Source: Panaeolus papilionaceus (Eukaryota; Basidiomycota; Agaricomycetes; Agaricales). From it: a stretch of 64,000 bases of DNA. The notes under the pieces were generated by a model. It made no database searches. It worked only from the letters and a program-made list of their open reading frames with translations, and had not been told where the DNA came from. The DNA lies in assembly GCA_015501605.1 (NCBI GenBank), contig JADNRZ010000007.1, positions 2,170,001 through 2,234,000 of the forward strand, written 5' to 3'. Both the position numbers and the translations under genes were made by a program. Below are positions 12,009 through 22,444 of this stretch, in pieces (positions within the stretch are counted from its first letter, which is position 1; every line of letters begins with the position of its first letter).

Positions 12009-13347
12009 TCACTTTTTGTTTTTGAAGACATTGCTAAGATTCGAAGTGAAGCTTTTGAAACGGGCTGATAAAGGGATATTACGTGGGGGACGAGGAAAAG
12101 GCAGATGGGAAAAATGGGAGTGATAAGCTTCCGGATCGAGAGCGTAAAGATCGTCTAAAAAGTCCTCAAGCGCCACCAAGACCGTGTTCTCTTCCTGAAG
12201 AACAACCTTGAGAAGACTACGATCCCTCTTTCCAGGTGTGGTCGCGAGCTGCATCTCTTCCGCAAGATTGAGCAGTTGTTGCTGAGTGTTGCTGATGCGA
12301 TGGAGCAGGTTGTCGCGGGTGAGAGATTGGTAGCGAGGACCCATATCACGTATCTGATCTTTGTTCTCATGCAGCCATCCATATGAATTATCTATGATTG
12401 ACAGCGCTTAATCCTTGGAATTGTCAAATTTGGTGGTGTCGAAGTGAACCTTATCAGACCCCTAAATGAACTATTAGGTTTCTTTTGCTTTAAAACATTG
12501 TCAGCTTCGTACCACAAATATTTCAGTTTCTAAGCTACTAATCCTGTAATAGGCATCCCACATCTGCTTGGATGTTACTATATGGTTCCACATCGTTGTG
12601 ACCACAGTAACGGTGCTAGCGTTGAATCCCTCTGCGAAAGCTGTTAGGAGTTTAATTGCACTCCGTTTTGAACCTCCCAACCGTATATCAGTGATGGGTT
12701 GGAAGTAGAGGATGTGCACGAACGGAGTTGATACATCTTGACTGACACGAAATCTCATTTTAATATGGGAACCCATATCGCGATTTTCGTTATTAAATGA
12801 GCACACACCATAAACTGTCCAACTCATTTGTGATCATTGTCGCTATTCGACCTTCCGACAGCTTGGTGTCAAGAAAGCCGGGCGTATCCATCAGAACAAA
12901 TGTCACGCCATAGCCTATACACTGCAAATTGCCTACTTCGTAGCAGGTCACAATTTGAGTGACGCTGTCCAGTGAATCCTCAGAAATCTTCAGGTCCTCA
13001 TCTGGCGATAATGACTGGATGAACTGGAGGCACCAGATACATTACTTAAAATGGGAACCAGAAAGCCTATGAATGTACTCGAGTGACACTTACAGCGCTC
13101 TTCCCCGATCCGGTTGGACCCATGAGGCTGAAGAAGCAGTGTTGTAAGCCTCGGTATTTGGTATCGGTGTGATACTCAACAATACATACATGTAAACCAT
13201 CAATGTCTCTACTTTCACTTTTTGTGGGTTCACAGGTACAACACTTAATGGATGGATGATTCTCAGCCGCTCATATTTTTTCTGGATGCTTGAGATTTTA
13301 TCTTTGATAAGATATGAAGAGAGGGGAAGAGGGTGGTCTGTGTTCAA
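12009..13347 (-). pseudogene. G1: P-loop GTPase of the array, broken by an in-frame stop
   Basis: Five exons match G2, G3 and G5: 13190-13347, 13094-13127 (34 nt), 12809-13023, 12513-12741 (229 nt) and 12009-12449. They encode the Walker A GPTGSGKSA, DTPGFLDTKLSE, ILYFQPITDIRLGGSKRSA and VTTMW. The fifth exon has TAA at 12408-12410 where paralogues have a Ser codon in the SALSI or STLSL motif, just before the helical C-terminal half that starts YQSLTRDNLLHRIS. The ATG used by paralogues (107-nt first exon) is not conserved; the nearest in-frame ATG is at 13347. Alternative splicing around the stop cannot be excluded, because an AG follows it, but its phase would be wrong. Confidence 0.7.
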
Positions 13348-13504
13348 GATTGGAACACTGCTGTGCTGCGAAGAATCCGCAAAGCGCCATCTAGCCCGCG
13401 ATCAAAACACCACAGTTATCTTATCGGACATCAATGAGCCAGCTTTGAGATCTAGAGGTCCGTTATGTTAGAGTAGGTATCAGATGGGAAAGTTTATGTC
13501 AGTG

Positions 13505-15130
13505 CTGGAATTGATTCGCCAGGGTAAGCCGTCCATCAAACCCATTCTTGATACCAAACCACCATCATCGTCGCGTTCCTCCACGACTAGGCTCAACAAC
13601 CCTTCCTTTTTCCTCTTCTTTTCAGTGTCATAAATAGGGCGGTGAGGAGTATTGGCACTCCTTAATTTAAGAGTTGGCCTGTTTACCACATGGTGGTATC
13701 TGAGATGTATTTTCCAAATTTCCAAGTCGCTTGGACTAGGTGTCCGTGTATGTTTTTTTTTTTACTCGTTTGGGTCTGAGTTTCCGTTAACCGACAAATC
13801 CTCATCATTTTCAGTATACCCATATAAACCAATTTTATTTGTTTATATAAATTGTTCTTGTTCACCTGGTCATGCTCTCAAGTGATCGTCGACCTGTTCT
13901 TTGCTTCCATATCTGGCGAACTGGGTCCTCACAAGTTGGGGTTTTAGGGTGCGTACACCTCAGGCCCATGTGTCTTCGTTGCTTTCATTGACTTGTCCAT
14001 TCTTGAAGTTGCCCGCATCCACTTGCGTCATCCGTCTCACCTTACCACACTACGGACGCAGCGTGATGCAACACTATATGGACAACGGCCACTATGAAGC
14101 GGTGGCCGGAACAGAGTAGTGAGCCTCAACGTCTCCAACTTTCCGCCAACGTCACTGATGCACTGACACGTCGCGATGTCATCTCCACTCTTTGTCCTGC
14201 AATCCCCCATCGCGTACCACTTCCTACCTCTCAGCCATTTCTCAGAACCATTAGACTTGTCACTATTTTTTCTCCAGTATCAGCGACGGTTTTCTCTGCA
14301 TGTGCGCTCAATCAGCCAACAAGAATTGCAGTGAAGCTGGGATCAGTATCGTCGTTCAGGCCACCACCATAATGAGACTTGGTTTCCATACATATCATCA
14401 CCGCTACCGACAATGCTAGCAGATACATCTCCTCAGCGTACTCTCTACTATGTCTTCCACGCCTCCTGTCTCATGAACCTTCACATAACTCGACTCCTCT
14501 CCGCCGTTCCACCTCTCTTACGTGACGTTCAACTCAAGTCATCTCACTTCTGTAGATTGTGGACATCGGATTCACGAAATGGGTGTAAATGGCGTCGAAG
14601 AAAAGGCTGGGAAGGGAGGAAGGAAAAGGGATGATGAGGAGTTCATGGTGATCGGCCGAGGTGGACGATGTCTTCTTCCTTTACCTCTCCGTCAAGTCAG
14701 GCGACAGTACTACCCGCACGACACCAACTCTGACACCTTAACCTACTTCTCATTGTCGTCTGATGGCTCTGGGCCGCGCCGATGGGCCAGGAAACGTCCT
14801 TGTTGGTGGGTGGATGTCTGGTTGGGACGGGAGGGGGGTCCTGGGAGGGGGTCTCTAGGGACACCGCTACTTTGACTCTTGCATCATGTCAGGCTGCTGT
14901 GATCAGCCTCACCCCTTTCTTAGGACAACCATTTGCGTCTCATGCTGCTTTTCATGGGTGTTGGCTTGCTTCAGGAGTCTCAGTTGGCCCAGGAAAGCTT
15001 GTTGGACATTGTTATGTAGTTGGGTTGGGTTAGGGTTAGTGCGGAAAGAGAGGTGCGATGATCGAGATAGGGACTTTTCTGGGTGTGCTCTACCTTGGGT
15101 GCGGGAGTAAAAAGGAGTATGGGGTGCGAG
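13505..15130 (+). repeat. R0: divergent copy of the R repeat (decayed gene)
   Basis: It begins 158 bp from the G1 start, head-to-head, with the R opening motif (CCGTCCATCAAA, then AAACCACCATCATCGTCG). It ends with the R tail: CATGCTGCTTTTCATGGGTG, GGCCCAGGAAAGCTTGTTGG and GGGTTGGGTTAGGGTTAG at ~14940-15037. Its DNA is far from the other copies except R10 (63290-64000), yet it keeps matching protein frames: TLYYVFHASCLMNLHITRLL corresponds to SLFHVFKIHSLARFNQTLPF of other copies, and SHAAFHGCWLASGVSVGPGK to AALHGC..AL.VVDDPGN. No frame is open end to end. Confidence 0.65.
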
Positions 15131-15643
15131 TTGAGACGTATGGCTTCATGGAAAGCAAGACATTGAACCTGGAGAACCTGGGTTAGGAACTATGTCAGGA
15201 ACGCCGAGCGAGCGGAACGAGATATATTTGTAAGTAATATCCCTCTTGTGTCTATCACGAGTCCCCCCTCTGATTCGCCGTCAGAATTTTCAGTGTATTC
15301 ATGTTGAAAAGTATTTATTCTCCAGTTTACATTTTTCTTTTGCCGTGCGTTATACATCGAGAGAGAGACCAGTCTGAGTCGACGCAGAACAGTTAACAAG
15401 TGACAGGCGTCGTGATAAACGGTGTTTTGTCTTAAAAAATAAATCCACTGTTTCACAGGACTACTATACTCAGTATCGCGAGGGCGATTCAGTTGACATT
15501 CATAGTTCGGTGTTATCACGCCAGGTGCGTTGGCTCACGATAACTCATGAACAGAGGTGTCACCGAAGTCCCTGGTCTTGGTATCACGCACTGGCAATGC
15601 AACGGCAAATCATATAGTATCTTTTATACACCAAAATTTCCCT

Positions 15644-17159
15644 CTACTTCCTATGTCTTCTGATGACGTTTTTTACAGAGTATACAGCTCTCTTGAAACG
15701 GCATGGCAAGGAATAGGACAAATCTCGTGAGAAGGACGGAGGTGTGCATGAATTCGGTTTAAGTGACCTGAAGATTAACGCCAGTATACTCATGTCTGGA
15801 GGGGGTGTTTTACGAAGTGACGGAGAGGAAGACAGGGGTGAGGTATCAAAGGCAACCTGCGGCGCACGGAATGTTTTGGATTGGGTGTTGAAGTCCTCTG
15901 ATGATAGTGATGTTTCTTGTTGTGAAATGGCCACGGAACGCCAAAGAGATGTGTGCATGCTCGGATCTACTTCGTAGCGAGAATCAATGTCAGTGAGGTC
16001 TTTTAGGAAGGACTGAAGCGCAGTTAATGTCGTGGTCTCATCCTTAAGGACCATGTCCAGGAGAGAAGGATCATCACTTCCGGATGCTATCGCAGCCTCC
16101 TTTTCCTTGCTAAGAAGGTGAAGCTGCTGTTGGGCGTTGGTGATGCGCTCTAGCAAATTTTTGTAGATGATGGATTGGTATTCCAGGTCTGGATTCCTTG
16201 CGTAGTGTATGTCGTGATGCCACCCGTAGGCCATCATGTCCAACAAAGACAGTGTTGAGTCCCTAGAAAGACCAAACTTGGTGACTTGGGTGCGAAGTGT
16301 ATGGGAGTGCTGACAAGTAAGTCATAAAGAAGCCACCTACGACACGATAATGGACAAGGACTTACTGCAAATATACCATCTCTCAAGCTACTAAACCGAC
16401 GATTGGCGTTCTCCAGCTGCTGTGCTGTCGCAATCATATTCCACATTGTTGTTGTGATGTTGATCATTCTGGCGTTAAATGATTCTGCAAATGCTCTGGC
16501 GAGCCTGACTGCACCCCTTTTTGATCCACTCATCCGGATATCGGTGATGGGCTGGAAGTAGAGGATGCATACACTGGTGAGTGTGGAAGATTGTCTTAAG
16601 AGGCGCACATCCCAGAATGAGGGTGGAAGTCAACTCGAAGTGTTAAACTCACCACGCACCGCAAATGGTCAAGTTGGTGTTCGATCATCTTAGTGATTCT
16701 GCTCTCCGACAATCTCGTGTCCAAAAATCCAGGCGTGTCCATCAAAATGTAGGCATTATTATTTGCGTCGCTCAAGCCGACCACACGATAGCAGGTGATA
16801 TCTCGAGTGACACTTTCGAGCGAGTCTTTTGAAATTCCTAGGTCATGATTAGGGGATATCGATTGGATAAACTGGTCATAGTAAAGTTTATTTGGTCAGA
16901 TCTACACGAGAAGACGGTATAGGGAAATGAGATGATGCCTACGGCGCTCTTCCCTGACCCTGTCGGACCCAGCAGGCTAGAAAGGGTATTGCGTTATGAG
17001 ACTCATGTTGTATGGATTGGGGTGCGTGCTGTGGTTACAGTGTGGTGCTTACATGTGAACACCCAATGTTTTTCCTTTAACTTCTCCTGGCGTAATGGGA
17101 ACCACACTTAGAGGACCGTTGATTTTAAGGAAGTATTTCCCCTGAATTTGGATTGACAT
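15644..17159 (-). CDS. G2: intact P-loop GTPase, 408 aa
   Basis: Minus-strand exons 17053-17159, 16943-16976, 16660-16871, 16366-16573 and 15644-16309 (107+34+212+208+666 nt) are open throughout with matching phases. Residues 39-47 are the Walker A loop GPTGSGKSA, ~92-96 DTPGF (G3), with VTRDITCY between them as candidate switch I. ILYFQPITDIRMSGSKRGA follows, and TTMW (~159-162) sits where small GTPases have NKxD. This resembles fungal AIG1/septin-like 'G domain' proteins. The C-terminal half (residues ~190-300) is helical with many Gln and Leu, then a Ser/Pro-rich stretch and a basic end (IRRHRK). There is no membrane helix. Substrate and role are unknown. A TATA box precedes it and a hAT element sits 200 bp upstream. 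I consider it a likely functional gene. Confidence 0.8.
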
Positions 17160-17215
17160 TGTGCGGTTGATGTGGGTTGGGGCTTGACAGAATACCCCCT
17201 GTGTCCAACCTCTGG

Positions 17216-17223
17216 TATTTATA
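17216..17223 (-). promoter_or_regulatory. TATA box of G2
   Basis: The minus strand reads TATAAATA about 57 bp upstream of the G2 ATG at 17159. It lies between the gene and the hAT insertion at 17368, so the core promoter survived the insertion. Confidence 0.5.
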
Positions 17224-17675
17224 CAGTTGTCCAATAATACCACATTGTTTTTAAAATCCAGTGCGCTTTGAGATCCATGCCAAAAAAAAATTCCAACTGA
17301 TGCTGTGAAATACAGATCACACCCATGCTGTTTGCATGTAAGATGTTTGCAGTTGTACATGTCCAGCTAGACTGTCCACAGTCCGGTCCGGTCCACTGCC
17401 GAACCCCGAACCGCACCCGAACCGCACCCAAGGTTCAGGTTCAAGGTTCGACTTAAGGTTCAGCTTAAATTTATTAAATTTATGTCCTTCCGTGTTATAT
17501 ATTACTATCAAGCTTTATTTTAGCTGTGTGTTTGTCAAGAATTCTGTATTACAGTAATGAGCAATGAACAAAGTATATACATCAAAATAAAGTAGTATTA
17601 TGAAAGCATAAGGCAAGGATGTCCAAAAATAGCAATTATAACAACTATGATAGCAAAATAAATACAATAATAACA

Positions 17676-18858
17676 TTAAAATTCCCTCTGTGCTCTCTTC
17701 CGAATGTCTGTCATCAATGTTGCATTCAACTTCTTCTCCTTGGCTGACTCCTCCAAAACACAGAGCTCACTTGGCTTGAACTCAAGCTCTTCAACAATCT
17801 TGTCTGGTTGTCCTGCAACACGATCCATTGCTGCAACAACAATAATCATACCAACACCCACTGTTACGCTATATCTTTTCTCTTTCGTCTTACCATTATA
17901 CCCCTATCCTTTCGTCATCTTATCTGGACTATTATCTTATCTTCATGTACTATCATCTCTCTTTGTACTTGTAGCTCGTCTTATCTTCTTATCTTTTTCT
18001 TTCTCTCGCTCCACATTATACTCCGTTCTTTGACTCATACCTCTCTCACATTTATGACTTGTTCTCTATTATATTCCCATACACGTTCCATTATGACTCC
18101 GTTTCCCCGTCTTCTGACTTTTATTTATCTTGCGCACAGACCTCTTATATTGCGCACGGACCATTAGCATTACGTATATAAACCCCGGTATTATACCCTG
18201 TGTTCTTTAGCTAGTTCTTTAACTACAATAGAACGATAACTTCTACTGGATTTCTTTTACTCGCTCTCTGCTAAGACAATACCATCGAGCGATCACTCGA
18301 AGTGGCATTCTTAGTTAGATACTCTTTAAACTCTGAACGTAGCTCACCAAACCGATTCCGACTTCACCTTCGAACTTTGTTCTTGTTGACTCTACGGCCG
18401 GACTCGTACGCGCTGAACAAGTCAACCGTAACACCCACCCAATCAACATGCCTAATCTGATGAACAAAACGGCCACAGTGCTTGCCCTCCACAACCACCA
18501 AGAGACCATTGTCACGCTGAGGATTAGGATGACGAAGGGTTACCCATGATGGCTGAACAGGGATATTTTTATTTCGCACAAGGTAAAATAGCCCAAGAGT
18601 GCCTGAAACGTCCTTGAGTGAAATGACAATGTCCATTCTATTGAATGAACCACCAGCAAGTTTCACTTTCAACAGAACATTCAAGAGATGACAATTGAGA
18701 AGACAGTGTAACGGTTCAGATGGAGTGGCAGCATGTAAGGAAGAGGACAGGGAGGGAAGGGGCGGCCAGAGAGGTGCAGCTATGGCTTCAGTGCTCCAAG
18801 ATGGGGTTGCATTTCCCACAGAGCTGTCTTTCACATCTGCTGTTGTTGGGTTTGGCAC
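17676..18858 (-). pseudogene. coding segment inside the hAT element, split by the solo LTR
   Basis: Two minus-strand open stretches, 18439-18855 and 17676-17861, join in one frame once the LTR is ignored (HVDWVG continuing into VGMIIVVAAMDRVA). The joined frame is about 200 codons and ends at a stop near 17676. It includes RHPNPQRDNGLLVVVEGKHCGRFV, a Gly-rich segment reminiscent of KOW-type folds, and a basic end (DIRKRAQREF). It is not part of a hAT transposase that I know, so it is either an accessory gene of the element or a captured host fragment. The frame upstream of 18858 begins right after a stop, so exons may be missing. Confidence 0.5.
17862..18433. mobile_element. solo LTR nested in the hAT element
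   Basis: A 572-bp block begins TGTTACG and ends CGTAACA, and is flanked on both sides by the 5-bp duplication CCCAC (17857-17861, 18434-18438). It contains a TATATAAACCCC promoter-like motif near 18176. Removing the block plus one CCCAC copy restores an uninterrupted minus-strand frame across the site, which confirms the insertion boundaries independently. It is the solo remnant of an LTR retrotransposon, probably Ty3/Gypsy or Copia; which one cannot be told. Confidence 0.9.
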
Positions 18859-19269
18859 AGCTGCAGATCAGCGTGTCTTTGAAAAGTATTCTTGTGCACA
18901 CAATTCAAGCTGGGGTCAACAATATGGTTAAATAGTATTGCAAAACAGATGACTGTGCCATGTATTTCATTGCTCATGGTATGTATACTAACCTGTCATA
19001 TTACTTGTGTTGCTAATTATTTTTAAGTACTTGATCCTGCCCATAAGGAACGTTATGTCAAAGCGGCTTGGGACACTCAGTATGTTGTGGAAGGTTTTGC
19101 AAAGATGCAAAAATTGGTCCAAGATTCCATGCAGCTTTTTTATTAGTCTATACTTACTCTCCTCTAGTTTTTGAAATACAAACACTGACATGATGCTCAC
19201 CAGGCAGAGCTCAATTGAAAACTAAACCAGATAGCACAACTGTCCTCTAATGACTAGTTTAGTTTACCT

Positions 19270-19781
19270 CTCAATCAGTGACTCATGGATGTCAAGTGTT
19301 ATTGCTAGCAGCCAGGAAGGCGAAACATCAGAACCTGCAAACCCGAAAACAAATGAGCTGGAGGAGTTTGACCAGTACTTCTCAAAGAGGACAGGTATGG
19401 TTAGCCGTGCTGAGTGTCCTGATCCCATTACCTGGTGGGGTGTGAGTACTTTCTGTTTTCTTGTATATCTTATATCTTGTTGATTGATCTATATCTCAGA
19501 GTATGGGTCATGAATTTCCAGTTTTACGTCGGATGGCTAAAGACTATCTTGCCATTCCTGCATCAAGTTGCCTTATTGAGAGGGCATTCTCCATGTCTGT
19601 GCATACTGATGATCCAAGGAGGCGACATATGTCAACAGAAAACGTTGGAGGGTTGCAGCAGCTCAGGGATGCTTACTGCCAGGGTCGATTAAAGGCTATC
19701 AAAGAAGCTTGGTTAGCAATTGATCCCAATTTCAATGATGATGATGCAGAGTCAGATAATTCCATAGAAATTGTTGAATAA
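19270..19781 (+). pseudogene. hAT transposase, C-terminal dimerisation region only
   Basis: Two exons (to 19441 and from 19501, 59-bp intron with GTGAGT donor) encode the linker ELEEFDQYFSKRTG and WWG, then the hAT dimerisation block EFPVLRRMAKDYLAIPASSC and IERAFSMS, ending at TAA 19779-19781. This block is conserved in hAT transposases. The zinc finger and the catalytic region with its D and E residues are absent; only about 155 codons remain. It lies in the right half of the 17368-20000 element. Confidence 0.8.
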
Positions 19782-20344
19782 TAAGCTGTAGTTAGTTGAA
19801 TACATGCTTTACTATCTTTTTGCACTATTTTCCATATGAGGTTCATAAAGGTTCACAAAGGTTCGGGTTCAAACCAGACCCCTGCTGAACCTAGGTTCAG
19901 GTCCAGGTTCAGCAGTTCTCTGAACCTGAACCCAAGGTTCAGGTTCAGGTTCAACCCAAAAGTGCCTGAACCTGAACCAAACTGGACTGTGGACAGTCTA
20001 TGTCCAGCCTGATATTTTTGAGAGCTCCAGTATAGACACAGGATATATTAAACAAGGCGGAGTTTCAGAAGCATCACATGAATAAATACAACTCAGCAAG
20101 GTGTGCGAAACACTAGTACCAGTCATGCAGATCACCTTCCATTCATATTCAAGAACAACACTCTGTTACCAATCACTAAAATGGAGGAACACTTCCTAGG
20201 TCTGACATTGGGTTTCCCTTTGTTTCATCCTCAACAGTAAAGGGGTGTGGGGATGGGGGTAGAGTGAGTGGAGGGAGGGAGCTGCAATACTTAACATGGT
20301 GATACTTCTGTATGTGATTGGCACTAGGTGCCAGGATAATGAGG

Positions 20345-20510
20345 AGGGTGATATGGGATATGCTGAATTAACATACTCTGAGATCAGTCACAAGGGTCCA
20401 CAGAGCAGAAATATTTTCAATTGTTATTATGCACACAGAAGAATTGAACAGAAGGAGAAAATGGAGCCACGGAACAGACACATTGTAGAGAAATCCAGCA
20501 AATATGACAA
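20345..20510 (+). repeat. 3' flank shared by G3 and G5
   Basis: The segment before the G3 stop is closely similar to 52090-52246 beside G5 (shared CACAAGGGTCCACAGAGCAG, then AGAAGAATTGAACAGAAGGA). The G3/G5 duplication therefore extends past the genes. Between the hAT right end and here (20009-20344) there is no gene that I can support. Confidence 0.6.
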
Positions 20511-21970
20511 CTACTGTTGGGATGTCTTAAAAATCTTTTTCAATGGAGATACAAAGTCTTTAAGGTGGGCTGAGAAGGAATTATGAGATGGGGATGGGGA
20601 TGGGGATGGTGGAGAGAGAGAGGGAAGTGAGTGAGGCTCATGTGAGTTCAGAGAAGAAGGGACAATGTTGCTCAAGGATGGTTCCAACACTGTCAAGTTT
20701 TGAACTTCTACAGATGATTTGCCTGACAAAATAGCCACCTGCAGCCAAGGAGATGAACATGAGCTTGGATCATTCACATAGCTTGCATCCAAAAGGGACT
20801 CCAGTGCTTCCAGACCAGTTGGCCTGAAGGCAACAAAATCGTCTAAAAATGACTGAAGTGCAGCTAATACTGCCCTCTCATCCCTGAGCACAACCTTGAG
20901 CAGACAAGGATCTTCTTTTCCAGGTGTAGTCGCATGTTTTTTGTCTTCCACAAGAAATTGAAGTTGCTGCTGAGCACTGCTGATGCGATCAAGCAGGTTA
21001 TTGCAGATGAGGGATTGGTATTGGTCATCCATATTCTGTGATGTGTCTTGGTCATGGTCCCAGCCACTATATGCCCTGTCCAGGATTGACAGTGTTGAAT
21101 CATGGGAAGACTCAAATTTGTAGACTTTGAGGCCAAGTTTGGCAGACTGCTATTGAAACCCTAAGTTCCACTTTTTTTGATACAGTGCCATATACTACCT
21201 ACCCCGAATAGTTCATTTTCCAAGCTAATGATGCGAAGATTTCCATCAATAATTTGCTGGGGTCTTGACATATGATTCCACATTGTGGTGACCAAATTGA
21301 TACCTGTGGCTTTGAATGACTCTGCAAATGCTCTGAGGAGTTTTACTGCATCTCGTTTTGATCCACCTATCCGGATATCAGTGATGGGTTGGAAGTAGAG
21401 GATGGTCACAACTATGGTTGTGGCAGATTGACTGTCCAGATGTAGCATTCAAAATTGGAATTCATATTATCGCAGTTTCAGATGATAACATACCGTAAAC
21501 TGTCCAATTGCTCTGTAATCATACTTGTTATTCAACTCTCCGACAGCTTAGTGTCCAGAAAGCCGGGGGTATCCATCAGGATGTAGTTCCATTCATACAT
21601 GTCTGTCAGGTTGACTACTTGATAGCAGGTCACATTTTGAGTGACGCTGTCAAGTGAATCCTTTGAAATCTTCAGATCCTGATTTGGCGATAGCGACTCG
21701 ATAAACTGGAGGAACAAAAATAATTCTTTAGAAGGAGGAAACAGAAACCAAATGGGTGAAATAATACTTACAGCACTCTTGCCCGAACCTGTTGGACCCA
21801 TGAGGCTGAACAAAGAGGAGCATTGTGAGCGCCTGATATTTGGTCTGGGCGAACACCTAGTACATGTATACCAACAACCCTTCTCTTCTCACGTCTTCTG
21901 GTGTCACGGGTGCAACACTTATTGGACCATTGATTCTGAGATTCATAAGTTCTTGTGTAGTACTGGACAT
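20511..21970 (-). pseudogene. G3: P-loop GTPase, one in-frame TGA
   Basis: Minus-strand exons 21864-21970, 21772-21805, 21494-21705, 21203-21431 and 20511-21146 (107+34+212+229+636 nt, equivalent to 405 aa) have consistent phases and good splice sites. The Walker A GPTGSGKSA, DTPGFLDTK, ILYFQPITDIRIGGSK, VTTMW and the helical C-terminal half are all present, with a Ser/Pro-rich region and basic end. The only lesion is TGA at 21532-21534 in the third exon, right after KLSES. The paralogue G5 has CGA (Arg) at that codon, so a single C-to-T change killed it. The remaining sequence is very close to G5, so the loss is recent. Unlike G5, the TATA-like motif upstream is changed. Confidence 0.8.
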
Positions 21971-22444
21971 GATGTCAGTTCTTTTCGTAGATATGGGACA
22001 ATAGATGATGGTTTAGTTTCAGTCTCTAGAGATGAGCTGCTGCGCAAGCAGATCCCTGATATTGAACGTGGGTGTGATATCGGGCTCCAGTCCCAATCCC
22101 CGATGATCCCGGCGTGTGTTAAATTGTCAACAGATATTTGGCGTATGCCAAATCAACAGTGTCAATTTCGGAGACACAATGCAGTTCAATCTATCATCTG
22201 AAAGCCCAGATTTGCAGGTTTCAGAAATTCAGATGCACCAGACCATATGTGAATTCACGCGATTGTCGTCTCAATCTGCTCAAAGTTATCATCTTTTGCA
22301 CACTCATTTGAGGTAAGTACTATATGTCGATGTAGACAGTGAGGGTAAAAGGAAAGAATATGGAACAAGCAGTTGTGAGATTGACCTAGAGAATGACGGT
22401 TTGATGTACGGCGGCCAGACGGGTGCCATCTGGATGACGAGCGT

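Larger units (their letters stand above)
17368..20000. mobile_element. hAT transposon, internally deleted, 2633 bp
   Basis: The 17-bp perfect terminal inverted repeat TAGACTGTCCACAGTCC starts the left end, and its reverse complement closes the right end at 20000. Both ends are bordered by the 8-bp direct duplication TGTCCAGC (17360-17367 and 20001-20008), the hAT hallmark. Both subterminal regions carry clusters of GGTTCAGG-like motifs (17400-17465, 19850-19970), the usual transposase-binding arrays. Inside are only the C-terminal part of a transposase, an unrelated minus-strand coding segment, and a nested solo LTR. The element cannot move by itself but could be moved in trans. It sits between G2 and the sequence that should be its upstream region. 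Confidence 0.9.
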
